DNA from: Sternotherus odoratus
Taxonomy: Eukaryota > Chordata > Testudines > Kinosternidae
Direction: 5' to 3'
Assembly (NCBI GenBank): GCA_032164245.1
Contig: JAVMKO010000010.1
Span: forward strand, 44,724,848 to 44,788,847
Length of the DNA stretch: 64,000 nt
In this document: piece by piece, positions 22,036 through 35,000 of the stretch
Layout: every line of letters starts with the position of its first letter
How positions within the stretch are numbered: position 1 is the first letter of the stretch
Notes under the pieces: generated by a model
Seen by the model: the letters and a program-made list of their open reading frames with translations, nothing else
Databases searched by the model: none
Told to the model about the DNA's origin: nothing
Position numbers and translations under genes: made by a program

Positions 22036-23105
22036 TGTTTTGTTTAGTCTCTATACTTTGAACTTTGTAGAGTGGCCAGTGTCTGGTTTGCTGAGTGCCC
22101 TTCCTCCAGCCCTGCAAGGCAGTGTTTACCAGCAATGACAGCAGCAAAAACTGAAAGTGATCAGGCAGCAGTAAGTATCTGTGTATAGAGAGAGTGGGAA
22201 GGTAGTGGGTTTGACTATGCTCTAGTGGGGTTGCTCCCAGACACAGACCAGGAGCAGAAAAAGCCTTATACACGTCAGGCCATCCTATTAAAAGGTGCTT
22301 TGATAAAAAACTGAATTTCACACTCTGATGGCGTAGGTGTTCAGTGTTCAGTCTGAAGCGTGTGTGTGGTTTTAGTTCCACTCCCTGACATTCACTTCCA
22401 GAACCTATTATTTTTTTTAAAAAGTCACTCTTAAGTCCTGAGCTCTAGCCCATTCATAAAGTAGGAAACATGTTTGTGTATTTGATACTTGTGCCTAATG
22501 TCAGGAACCTACTTTGAAATGCATGTGTCTCGCCTCCTAACACGCCATGTATCTGTTGGTAGTTCAGTGGTTGATAATACTTTGTGTCAGTTATGTGCCA
22601 TATCTATTCAGGATTTTCCTGTAGTGATCCTCAGAGCTCCACCCTATTCTAGAATATGCCTATACAGACCATTGTTCATTTACTCTCTTTTTTTATCTTT
22701 TTTGTTTACATGCTATGATCAAGGTCTTCACAAAGCCTTCTGGCACACCATGAAGATTCTGGGGCACCCTCTAAACAGAGTGCATTGTCCATCTGCTGTT
22801 GAACCCGTCAAAGAGCAAGGAAGTCCCCTAAATGTGAATGATATCAAATGGACTCCTTGAAGATTGTACTAGACTTAATGGCTATGTTGTAAATATAGAG
22901 GGTGAAATATTGGACCAGCCAGAAACGTGCGCACTGTTGATCTTGTTGGAATTCAGAACGTGCAGATCTCCAGGATGGTGGAAGGCATCATGGGGGCTAG
23001 GTCATCAAAGGAGGCAGACCTGCGCTGACCCTGCTGTCTCAGTTCAATACTCCCACACGCTCCATCACACTGAAGCGAAGCTGAGTGTCTTGAGGCTGGT
23101 GGCTG

Positions 23106-23469
23106 ATGGATGAGCTAGACAATGATTTTAAAGAACTCTGTGCAAACCTATTGAGCAGAGTCAAGAAAAAGGCTGGAGATGCCGAGGGAGGGAGGAAGGT
23201 TCAGAGCGGGACAAGGAGCACTGCAATAAAAAGCAAATTAAAAAAGAGTAAGTCAGCTGCTAAGAGCAAAAGCCAGCATGACTCCTCTGTTGGAAAGAGA
23301 GTGGGCTGGCCAAAGTGCATGGACCCCATTGAGCAGGCGCTGGGACATGAACCAGAAGGTGAAGCCTGTGGAAATGATGGAACTCCCTTGGGAGATGAAA
23401 ATGGAGACCCTCCTTCTGCCATTCATTTGAATGCTACGCCACCAAACTGTAACCAGGACAGCCTGGCAG
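23106..23469 (+). CDS. SLX4: SLX4 coding exon 1
   Basis: Start ATG in ggctgATGg; encodes MDELDNDFKELCANLLSRVK followed by a lysine-rich stretch (KSKLKKSKSAAKSKS). Donor gcctggcag|gtaaca, phase 1. The 5' boundary of the exon (in the UTR) is not determined. Confidence 0.88.
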
Positions 23470-26400
23470 GTAACATCTCCAACCTCTGTCTCCTTCCCTC
23501 ACTCTGAAATATTTCTAATGGAAAATAGCCTGGGGCTGGAAGGACTCTCACATTCAGTGGAACTTTTCTAAACTCCACCCAGAGAGGGGTACCAGGCAGT
23601 TAGGATGGCACAGGGGGTGCATTTTGCTCATCCATACCATTAGGCCGAGCATTAGACAGTATTCAACTCATTAGACTGACACCTTTGACTGTTTCTCAAC
23701 AGCGCTGTCAGAGAAGAGAGGTCTCCCTTGATCAGGTGAAGCACAGAGAAGGGAGGATTCCCCAAAGCAGCCAAGGCTGCAGTAAAGTGTTGCCCTGGCA
23801 ACTCCTTCTGCCTGCTGCTCCATATTTCTCCTCTCCAGAAAACCTTCACTCCTACTGCTTAGCATCTCTCAGGCCCCATCATTGGTAGAGGTTAGAAGTC
23901 AGATCCTAGAGCGCTGGTTGGGAGTTGGTGTGGCCCAATGGATAAAACAGGGACTAGAATTGAGGAGATCTAGGTCCCATTCCCGGCTCTGCAACTGACC
24001 TGCTGTATGACCTGGGGCCAGTCATGTCACAGCTCTCTGCCTCAGTTTCCACATCTGTAAAATGAAGTTGATGACACTGGCCTCTTTTGTAAAGCACTTT
24101 GAGATCTACTGATAAGTGCTGTAGAAGAGCTAGGTTTGATTATTATTAAGGGGTGAAACTCACTAGCTAAGCAAATTGTGCATCCAGTCCACTCAGAATC
24201 AGCATACTCCAAAATCAAGAATCTCTCAGGCTGTTGTAAGGGGAGGCTTCTCTGAAACCCTCTCACCTGGCCTGTTAGCTGGGTGTTTATATGTATTTGC
24301 AAAGCCTCAGATGGGACAGTTATTAGGAATGTGCTTTTTTCCCCACCAGGCAGTGACAAGCGCAGATCATCCTTTGCTGCAGGACCAGCAACGTCCACCT
24401 CATCCCCTGCAAAGATGCTCCAGATCTCAGGAACCAGGCTGCGGGTAGCAGAGCTGGTGCTGGAGAGGATGCAGCAGTTTAAGAGAGTGGAACCAAAACA
24501 GCTGAAATACACTCTGGGCAGCAGCTTGCCAGAGACAGTAACAGAGGGAACCATCCCTGATGTGAGCCAGGAGAAGAACCAGCCAGGGAATGGTATATGT
24601 CTCTTGCAAGCTATCCTAAATATATAGGGAGTGTTGTCTAGTGTCTAGAGTGCCAGACTGGTAGTCAGCTTCAGGATTCCTGGACTTTATTCACAGCTCT
24701 GTCACTGGCTCATTATGTGGCCTTGGATAAATCTCTTAATCTCTGTGTGTCTCACTTTCCTCATCTGTAAAATGAGGCTAACAATACCTGCTTCACGGGG
24801 CTGTTCTGGGGCTTAGTTAATGTCTGTAGCAGGCTTTTAGATTCTGGAGGGTATGGTGATCTAAGCATCCTGTTTGAAATAAATTCCTTGGAAGCGCGGA
24901 TTTAAATCCCAGCAGGGTCAGTTCACTCTTTCGTCCTTCCAGTGTAACAATAATGATAATAGCTAACTTTTATATAGCGCTTTCATCAGTAGTCTCAATG
25001 CACTTTAACAAGGAGTCAGGATCATTGTAGATAAACTAAATCTTCAAAAACTAAGGTCATCTTGGCTCTGTGTGGACATTAAAAATCTCCTTGGCCTTCA
25101 TATAAGAGCCACGGTTTGCACTAGTGACTCTAGCCAAAGTTCCCCATCTCCTGCAGTGGTGCAAATAGAATTAATTTCTTACCAGTACGTTGCACCAGCT
25201 AAAGGGAGGGACATGTGACCTCCCCATGTGACCTGCCCTCAGCCCAGGACCCTGTGCTCTCCCTCTCCCCACTCCTCCCCATGATTCATCCCATGTTACC
25301 TGGAGAGGGGGAGGAGGGGCTCTGTCCAGAAGTCTACGATGCAGCAGGAGGAGAACGGCAAAGCTCTTCAGAATCACAGCGGCGAAAAGAGCAGAACATG
25401 GGCCCCACACCGGCAGGTCCTCTGGCTTGGCTGTAATGGTACCACCCCCAGCCCTGCCTTCTGGCAGGGCTGCCTACAGACCCCACACAGGAGACACTAG
25501 ACGAAGGTGCATGGAACAGGTGGTGTTACAGGTGGGGATGGTAGAGCCACCCCGGAGGAGCTGCCCCACTTTCTGCTCCTTCTCTGTCTTTCCGATACGG
25601 CTAACCAGGTATAAATATCTTACTGGCAGACTGTACCGGACCGCCCAACTTACACCACTTCTCTCCTCTGCTGCATTGTATGGTGGTGTGCTGATTGCCA
25701 CTATCCACCCCAGAAGTGGCTGCATTTCAGTGCTGCTGTGTGTGTAGTTTGCAATGCACTTTGAGACCCTTTAGAATGAAAGATGCTAGAGAAAGTTCAC
25801 GTTTTATTTTGAAGTATCCAGTTCAGTGCTTAGCGCTGTGTCTGAGAAGATCTTTCCTTCACCATAGTGACGACTCCAAATCTGCCTGCGAAGGAGCCGG
25901 ATGTTCCTCTTGCAGTGGCCCTCCAGGAAGAGCTCAAAGAAGTCCCTGGAAGTCTGGAAGAGGCAGGCTTATTTTTTTGTCAGATCTGTCAGAAGGACCT
26001 CTCAGCTATGAATGCAACACGACGGGAGCAGCATGTTAACAGGTGAAAGGCCAGTGTTTATAATTGCCTTCTCCCCCCTGGCCTCCTAGACTTGGCCAGC
26101 CTAGCTACTGTAGGAAAGGCTAAAAGCTGAGGCTGTGTCACAGTAATTTTAACATTGAAGATGTAAGTAAATGTAACCTGTTGTGAGGGTCACAGCAGGG
26201 AGTCAGTTCTTTGTCCTGTGGCTCTCTCTGGAGTGTGTGATGAGGCCAAGTTTTCTGCTACTCTCCCAGTTGGCATCTTTCAGTGTAAGCCTCAGTGGGG
26301 TGCGTTAATGAAGACGGCATGGCTAGCAAGTAAGTGATGGTCTATGAAAGCATGTGTTTGACAGTCCAAGTTTGAGTGCTGCCTGCCCCAGCCCACAAAG

Positions 26401-29400
26401 TAGTCTTCATCCTACAGCATTTCCAAGCTGTCAGCCTCATAGTCCCTTGGATTCAGCAGGCTGGGTCGAACAGCACCTCCAAGCTGTCACCCTCATATGC
26501 CATGGGCACCGCACCGAAATAGAGTACACCGGAGTAGGCTGGGTCAAGCAGCACTTTCAATATGCCACCCTTGTATGCCCCTGGACTAAGCACTTCCCAG
26601 CTGCCACACTTGTATGTCCCAGGTTCAGGACGTCCCTGTCCCCACTTTCATGTTACAGTTGTTCTGGTAGTAACCCATTTGATGAGCAAACCCCTCAGGA
26701 TTTTTGGGCTCTGCAGGGATCTTTATCTTAGGTACGAGGAGCGTTGCTGCAGAGCGAATGGAGAAGCCAAAAAACACGCATTGGGGGGAGGGAGAGAGAG
26801 AGAGAGAAGCAACCAACTTAACCATGAAGGTTATTTATATTATTAATAACTATACAAGGGAGCCAAACCAATAAAACAGTTGTTATAGTAAATCTAACAT
26901 TTATAATCAAATTTATGTCGGGTTTAGAAAACAATAACTGATCACAAAAGTCAGGATCAGAAGGCTATACTGAGAGAGAGAGAGAGAGAGAGATGAGTTC
27001 TCACCACTCAGAGAAGCTTGAATTGATCGGGGTACCCAGATGGTGGAGGTAGCTGAGGTTCCAGAGTGCTGGGAACAGGCAGAGCCCCCAGCACGATCAG
27101 TCAGGAGAAGATGAAGTCCCAATGGAACTGTTGCAGATTTTGGATCTGGGCATCAGAGCATTTACTTGAGCATGGGTAGGGGTTTTTGTAGGGAAAGAAC
27201 AGTGATTCAAGGGAGAACACTGGATTTGTTTGTGGGTAAACTGGTGGCACAAGGGAGTACACCAAAGTTGTTTTATTCAGGCGCTAGACAATAGGAACTG
27301 ATTATTTCTGACTACGGGTGATGTTCCTTTGAGGGAGCTCAGAATGCAATTAGGCAGCTTCATATTTTGGATATCAATAAAGGATGTATTACTAGAATTG
27401 TTCAGGTAACTACTGAGCTGGGTGTGTACAGGCATGGGTTCATTAACATCTGGAGCAGAGATCCCCCATCATGCAGTGCTTTCCTGCTTTTCTGGTCCCA
27501 TAGTTCAGTGCAGTTCTTGCCTTGGAATCTCTGTTCTCCATTCTGTATGCTAATGGAGATGCCTCCCTGTCCCATCTTTGATGCAGGTGAGGCTTGGGGA
27601 GTTTCCTTAATCCTGTCACCCTTGTCCCAGGAGTTTAGGGGTGTGTTCTGCCGTCTTTTCATTGCTTTTTGTAAGTCTTGCTTCTGATGGGCTTTGGTTC
27701 AAGCAGAGGTTGAGGGGAGGAGGAGGAAGTCTTTCATGGGTCAGACAGGCTGGATACTGCGCCCTGGTTCCCCAAGAACACAGAGCTGCTAGGTAACAGT
27801 GTATAATATGTAACACACACTTCTTTAGGGAAGGTTACTTTGGTTGTTTCAGGCATTAGAGCTGACCACTCCAGATCTCCTTTAATGTGGTTTAAAAGTG
27901 TTAGTATGAACAGAGTTTAAAATATTTTTAAGAGCAAACCCTGCTGTTTTCCCGCAGGTGTCTGGATGAGATGGAGAAGTCACAGGCGCCCTCTTCCAGC
28001 AACCCACAGATCCCGGAGTGCCCCATCTGTGGGAAGCAGTTCTATACGCCCAAAAGCCGAGCCAGTCACTTGAAGCGCTGCGCTGTCAAGATGGAGGTCC
28101 CTCCACAGTTGCTTCTCCAGGCAGTGCAGTCACAGGCACTGGCCCTGAGTGATGGGCTCCCTGTAGCACCCAGGTGAGCTGGAGCAAATAAGCGATGTTA
28201 GTAGCATCCGTTTGACTGAGAGAAGCATTAGCTCCATGTCAGTGAAACCAATCTGTAGAGCCAGGGTAAGTGCACACACTGTGAGGGCTCTGAAACTGGG
28301 AGGAATCGGGCGGTCATGGTTCCCTCCCCACTCTAAACTCTGGGGTACAGATGTGGGGACCCACATGAAAGCTTATTTCTACCAGCTTAGGTTAAAACTT
28401 CTCCACAGCTCAAATCCTTTCCTTGTCCTTGGACGGTATTTTTGCTACCACCAAGTGATTTAGACAAAGATTCAGGAAAAGGACCACTTGGAGTTCCCAT
28501 TTCCCCCAAAATATTCCTCCAAACCTCTTCACCCTCTTTCCTGGGAAGGCTTGAGAATAATATCCTCTCCAATTAGTACAGATGAGCACAGAGCAAACCC
28601 CTGGGTATTTAGGACACTGAAAATCAATCAGGTTCTTCAAAGAAGAATTTTGTTTAAAAAAAGTAAAAGAATCACCTCTGTAAACTCAGGATGGAAGGTA
28701 AATTTACAGGGTAATAAAAAGATTTAAAACACAGAGGATTCCCCTCTAGGCTTAGCTTAAAAGTTACAAAAACTAACAAACCAGAAACGAACCTCCCTCT
28801 TACCATAGGGAAAATTAACAAGCTAAAACAAAAGATAATCTTTCTGACATATTTCCTTGCTTGACTTACAATTTTTGTAATCTTATAGGCTCGTTTCAGG
28901 TATGGTTTTAGGAGATATTTTTTCCTTCCCTGGTCCCTTTCTGTACCAGAGAAAATAAACAAAAAGAGACAAACCAAACCTCCCCCCACAGATGCGAAAT
29001 TATCTTCTTTCCTTATTGGTCCTTTTGGTCAGGCCAGCCAGGTTATTTGAGCTTCTTAACCCCTTATAGGTAAAGGAGGGATTTTATGCTACTCTTAGCT
29101 GTATGTTTATGACATGGGCAGGAGCCAGCTTCAGCACCTTACTTGAAGAGAGCTGCATTTCAATTGGAGAGAGCACAGTAGGACAACCAAGATCATCAGT
29201 AGGATGGAGGAGCTAATGGCTGAGCAGAGAAGAGCAAAACAAGGGTTAGTCTTGCACTGACTTGGCTGAGGTGTTAACACTAGCTGAAGTCATTATAAAA
29301 ATTAAACTGAATGGTCCACTGGAGTTTATTGGATAGACTGGAGCAAAGGAACATTTTGTACCTAGACACAAAGAGGGAATACATACAAGAATCGGATGTA

Positions 29401-32048
29401 TAAAAATGTATTCTGAGAACAGGGGCTAGGTGGAATGGACTTTTTACTGAGCTGGTGGCTTCACGTATTGTCTATATAGTAACGCAAACATTGGCTGACT
29501 ACTAAATTCAATACGTGGAAAGTCTGTTAGTCCCTTTAGGTTGGGGAGGAGCTGATTTCTGTCCCCCCCCCCCCCCCGTGACACAGGAAATGGTAGAGCA
29601 ATTTTTGGTGGTTGGGCTTTTTGCCCCACCTTGACTTGTTTTTTGCTGTTCTCTGGCACCAAGTTTTAAAGGACATGGGACCGAAAAGGCAGAGTTGCAA
29701 ACAAAAGATTCCAGAAGCAGCTATGAAGCACTCACAGCCAACTTCTGGAACTGTGTAACACACTTCTATGTTTTGCTTCAATGGCATCCTCCCTGCCCTT
29801 CTCTTGACCTCCTAAATAGTGAAATTGAGATTTCCCATGCCTGCCAATTTTGGTCTAATTGTTTAACTGGATGATTTTCTTTCTAAGAGGATAGTCCTAA
29901 TGATTGTCCCTAAAAAGGGCAGATCAATCTATTAGTAACTATATCAGGTTTCTAGTCTGCATCAGGGCCCTTACCCTTTCAAACCAGGCAGTAGTCTCCA
30001 CATTGATCTAAGGGTCCACAGATGATGATAAGTACTTCCCTCTGTTCAGGAGTAATTTACTGTGAATGGTTTCCCCTTATCCTGGAAATGGGAATCTACC
30101 TAAGTGATTAGAACAGCTGAGGTGAAGGGTGGAGTGCTCCTCATCTCTGATGCTGTTGCAGTTAACTGGTGTGTCATGCTGCATTCTTACATTTCAGCAA
30201 TCCGCTCGGTAGGTTAAAGCGAAAAGGCTCCTCCAAAGAGAAGGAGTCAAAGAAAAAGCAGAAGACAGCCAAGGTGGAAACCACAGATGAGGATCTTCTG
30301 GTTGCCATGGCAATGTCACGATCCCTCCTGGAGCAAACAAGGCAGGAGCAAGCAAAATTGGTAACAAGCATTAAACTGGAGAATGCTTTGCCGATCAAGT
30401 GGAAGCCAGGAGCAGGTACATACTGAAGTGACTTAGTGTCAGTGGCTGGTAGTCTTTTAGGAGCAATGTAACACAGTATAGCCGGGATTGACAGCCCTGT
30501 TTGTATATTATGTCAGTTTCTAACACAATATATAATTCCTACGCAAAACTTAGTTAAAAGGGATTTCTGGTCGTCAGTGAGTTTCAGTGGAGTCCCCTAT
30601 AGTCTTAGATTTCATAGTGGTAGCCGAGTTAGTCTGTATCAGCAAAAACAACGAGGAATCCTTGTGGCACCTTAGAGACTAACAAATTTATTTGGGCATA
30701 AGCTTTCGTGGGCTAGAACCAACTTTATCCTCACCCACAACTATTTCTGATTTGGGGACAATATATATCTTCAAGCCAGCGGGGCTGCTTTGGGTACCTG
30801 CATGGCCCCACAGTATGCCAACATTTTTATGGCTGACTTAGAGTAACGCTTCCTCAGCTCCCATCCCCTTACGCCCCTACTCTACTTGTGCTACATTGAT
30901 GACATCTTCATCATCTGGACCCGTGGGAAGGAGGCCCTTGAGGAATTCCACCAAGATTTCAACAATTTCCACCCCACCATCTACCTCAGTCTGGACTAGT
31001 CCACACAAGAGGTCCAGTTCCTAGACACTACAGGGCTAATAAGCCATGGTAACATAGACAGAAACCTACTGACAGCTATACTTACCTATATGCCTCCAGC
31101 TTTCATCCAGAACACACTTGGATCCATTGTCTACAGCCAAGCTCTAAGATACAATGGCATTTGCTTCAATCCCTCAGACAGAGACAAACACCTGCTGGAT
31201 GTCCTCACTTACAGACAGCCCCCCGACCTGAAGTACATACTCACCAGCAACTACACACTACACAACAAAAACACCAACCCAGGAACCAAACACTGCAACA
31301 AATCCTGGTGCAAACTCTGTCCACGTATTTGTTCAAGAGACATCATCATAGGACCTAACCACGTCAGCCACACCATCTGGGGCTTGTTCACCTGCACATC
31401 TACCAGTGTGATATATGCCAGCAATGCCCCTCTGCCATGTACATTGGCCAATCCTGACAGTCTCTACGCAAATAATAAATGACACAAATCTGACATAAGG
31501 AATCATAACATTCAAAAACCAGTAGGAGAACACTTCAGTCTCTCTGGTCACTCAATAATAGACCTAAAAGTAGCTATTCTTCAACAGAAAAACTTCAAAA
31601 ACAGACTCCAACTTGACACTGCAGAACCGGAATTTATTTGCAAACGATACCATCGGATTAGGCCTAAGTGGTTGGATCATTACAAAACCTAAACCTAATT
31701 TCCCCAATACTAATTTCCCCCTACAGTTACTCATACCTTCTTGTCAACTGTCTGAAATGAGCCACTCTCATTACCACTTCAAAAGTTATTTTTCCTCCCT
31801 TGGTATCCTGCTGTTAATTGAATTATCTTGTTAGACTGACCTCTCACTTGGTAAGGGAACTCCCATCCTTTCATGTATTTATACCTGCTCCATTTATCTG
31901 ATGAAGTGGATTCTAGCCCACGAAAGCTTATGCCCAAATAAATTTGTTAGCCTCTAAGGTGCCACAAAGATGCCTCGTTGTTTTTCCTTTGTATTCTTAC
32001 ACTTTCTTCCTGTTGTTGGAAGTTTTGAAATTGTAGATATTTTTTTTA

Positions 32049-32081
<33 letters not shown>

Positions 32082-35000
32082 TGGTACAGTGTAGAAATAA
32101 ACAGCTAAGAGGTCACTCCTTTTTTCCACTGCCATGTACTCTGCATTACTTGTTATCATCCAGCCTGAATCACACTGCTCATCCTGGATTGTGGCTGTGA
32201 TGGACATGTGATGGGGAATGGATAGTGGTGGTTGCATGCCTTGTTTATGCAGCACACAGTAAAATTTTTGAAAGAAAGCCAGTTGTCTGGGAAATGGTGA
32301 GGATGGTGAACATACTCTTCAGGAGTGTGCTCAAATTCTCCTTTGCATCCTCCTGCACAGGCTCCAGTTACTGAGCTCAGAGCTGGGTTGGGGAATACAG
32401 AAGAGCCTTGCAGTGGTGAAAGCAAGCCAGTAAGGCACAGAGATTGCTGAATGGCAGTTGTGTGGCGTTGGGGACTTGCTGTTTGGCATCAGAAATCACA
32501 AAGAGACAGTGACAGTTGCTACAAGGTGCTGTGCTGTTTTCCTGCAGCAAGGACAGGCAATCAAAAGCTGCATTGGAAAGTTAAAATAAAGAGATTGCAT
32601 ATGATGAAAGTGAATCTCAACGTTTACAGCTCTCATTGTGGAGCAGTGCATAGTGGGAGCTGTAGTTTTAGGGAGTTGTTTCTAAAATGATGGCAGCTGC
32701 AAGTGTTGTTATGGTGCTCTGAAAGTCCCATTTGGCCTGTGAGCTGCACTTCAGATACTTTGTCGTCAGCTCTCAGAAGAGCTTGCATGTTGTGCTACTG
32801 CACCCTGTATGTTCTATTATATACTTTTTTTTTATAGAGAAAAAAAGGCGTAAGAACATCCCCCTCACGCCTCCTCCATTGTTACTTCAAGATCCAGAGA
32901 CAGCCCAGAAACGGATCCAAAACCGGGTGGCCATGCTACTAACAGAAGAGGTGGAGTTCCCTAGCACTCCTCCTCTCCCTACCAGCAGGATTTTGGAGGA
33001 GGAGCCTGGGAAAGAAGCTTGGCTTCTATCTTTGCCCAAAGACCACCATTGCATTTTGTGGGAGTATAGTACTTTGATAGGACCCTGTATCCCAGAGTCC
33101 TTCTATGTAGTGGGATTAACCCCTCCTATTTTACCTTGGACACCTGTGCAGGTGAGGAATCCTTCTGTTCTTTCCTCTACTACTTATTCTCACCAGTGGC
33201 TTGTCCCTGCCACCTTCTTGCAGTTGTGCTCCTTTGCTCTTGGGCTCTGCCGCCTTCCTGAGTCTGCACACTCATTAGCACTGTGTGATTACCCTTCCAG
33301 TGTCCACCATTGCCCTCCAGTGGCCTGACTGTGTACATCTGCTTTTAGACTCGAAGGCAAAGGCATCTGCTGCTGTTTAGAGTCTTTTTATTTTACATTT
33401 CAGAAAAAAAAGCTGTGTCACAACAGCGGGTAATTAGATAAGGAAATCTTACCCCATCATTTTACCCCCAGTTTAGGTGTATGCTTTCCTCTTGCATTGC
33501 TGAGGCCCAGTGAGTTCCTGGTTCTTTGATTGGCTTATCATCTATGTCTGTTTCCTAGTCCATATACAGTACTTGACTAGATAGGAATTAGGTTGCACCT
33601 GTGTTTTGAGAACATTTGTTAGTATTCTATACAAAGAGTATGGTCCAAGTAAATTGAGGTTACAACATGAAGCGTTCAGACATCAGGCTTTGCCAAATCT
33701 GAGGTTGCTCATGCAAACTTAACCCTACCTCTTTGTGCATATGCTTTATGGTACACTTTTTAATTACACAATCACAGACTGGTTTTTCCACAGATTTCCC
33801 ACCTCTTTCATTGCACTTCATTCAGTTTAAACATTGATAGGACTCCTTTGGAGTTCTGTCTTTTTTCACACACACCTTCCAGGAGGGAAAATTTCCACTT
33901 TGCTTCCTTCCTTATTCATGGACACCAGAAGCATAGTTGGACATTCTTTTTTAAAACAAGAAATGTGGTGTGCATGTGCAAGTACTTTGTTTAAACTCTT
34001 CTAACTTGGTTAATTCCCAGCAGATTTTCAGCTGGTGACTCAAAGGCACGCAAATGACCTAAGAGCCACTTCTGTGCCCGATTTCAAGTTTCTAATGATG
34101 AGGCACTAGAGCTGTTCAAAAACAGGTTGCAAAACATTTTAAATAGGGGCAAGAGTGTATTTTTCCCTCATAATTTTAATTCTCAGAAATGACTGAGCCA
34201 TTTTTATTGAAATAGCCGGGGGCAGGGACCCAAACGCCGCAAAAACTAAAGCAGAGCCCAAACCTGGAAAATTTCATCCCAGGAGGTAAAAGTTGTAAGT
34301 AACTGCAAAAAGACCCTTCAGAATGGAGCTGTTGGCTGCCTTGGCCATAGCTGTCGCCATGAGCTCAGCCATAATGAAATGTTCAGCTGTTAGAGCAGGA
34401 CTACTTCCACCCTCCACCCTCCTTGGTTGGCAGCTGCTGTCACACAGATACACTCCCAGGGAAACCCCTCTTCTCACATTCTCCATTGCAGTCAGCTTGC
34501 TTCTGAGGGTGGTTTGAGCTCTCTCATCTCCATAGACCTCTCCATGTCCAAAGGAGATTTGCCTCGGTAGGTAGCAACAGCATCTGGGGACTGTTCTGGA
34601 GACCACGTAACCTTTACACTAGGGCTTTAAAACTGTGATTTGAGTGTAGTTCAGCCACTGAGTGATTCCCAAGCTGTATGAACACACAAGACAAGAACTA
34701 ATTCTGTCTGTCGTCATAAGTCAGGGACTATTCTGCCATCAGTGAGATCTGACCAACCACAACTGTCTCAGCAGTTACAGACCAGCAGCAACCATCCTGA
34801 TCCTGTTTCTGTGGGGCTTGGACACAGAACTTCTGATGATCCCCAGGCAGACCCTGATGGAGAGCAGCAGTTTCTGACTTGCAGCCAGAAGGATATTCAG
34901 ACTCTGGAGGACCTGGTGGAGCTGGCTGGGGAAGGACTTACTCTCACGCAGTGGAACATTGACTTTGACCGCACCAGGGCAGTGAAGCAACTGAGTAAGT

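Larger units (their letters stand above)
30610..31985 (+). mobile_element. Penelope-like element (PLE), degenerate, with inverted terminal units
   Basis: Left unit 30615-30725 (agttagtctgtatcagcaaa ... cataagctttcgtgggctag) is repeated at 31890-31985 in reverse complement (ctagcccacgaaagcttatg ... ggtgccacaaagatgcctcg). Between them are RT and endonuclease remains. This is the arrangement of long terminal units (pLTRs) known for Penelope-like elements; here the units are inverted. It sits in an SLX4 intron on the sense strand. The element is dead. Confidence 0.78.
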
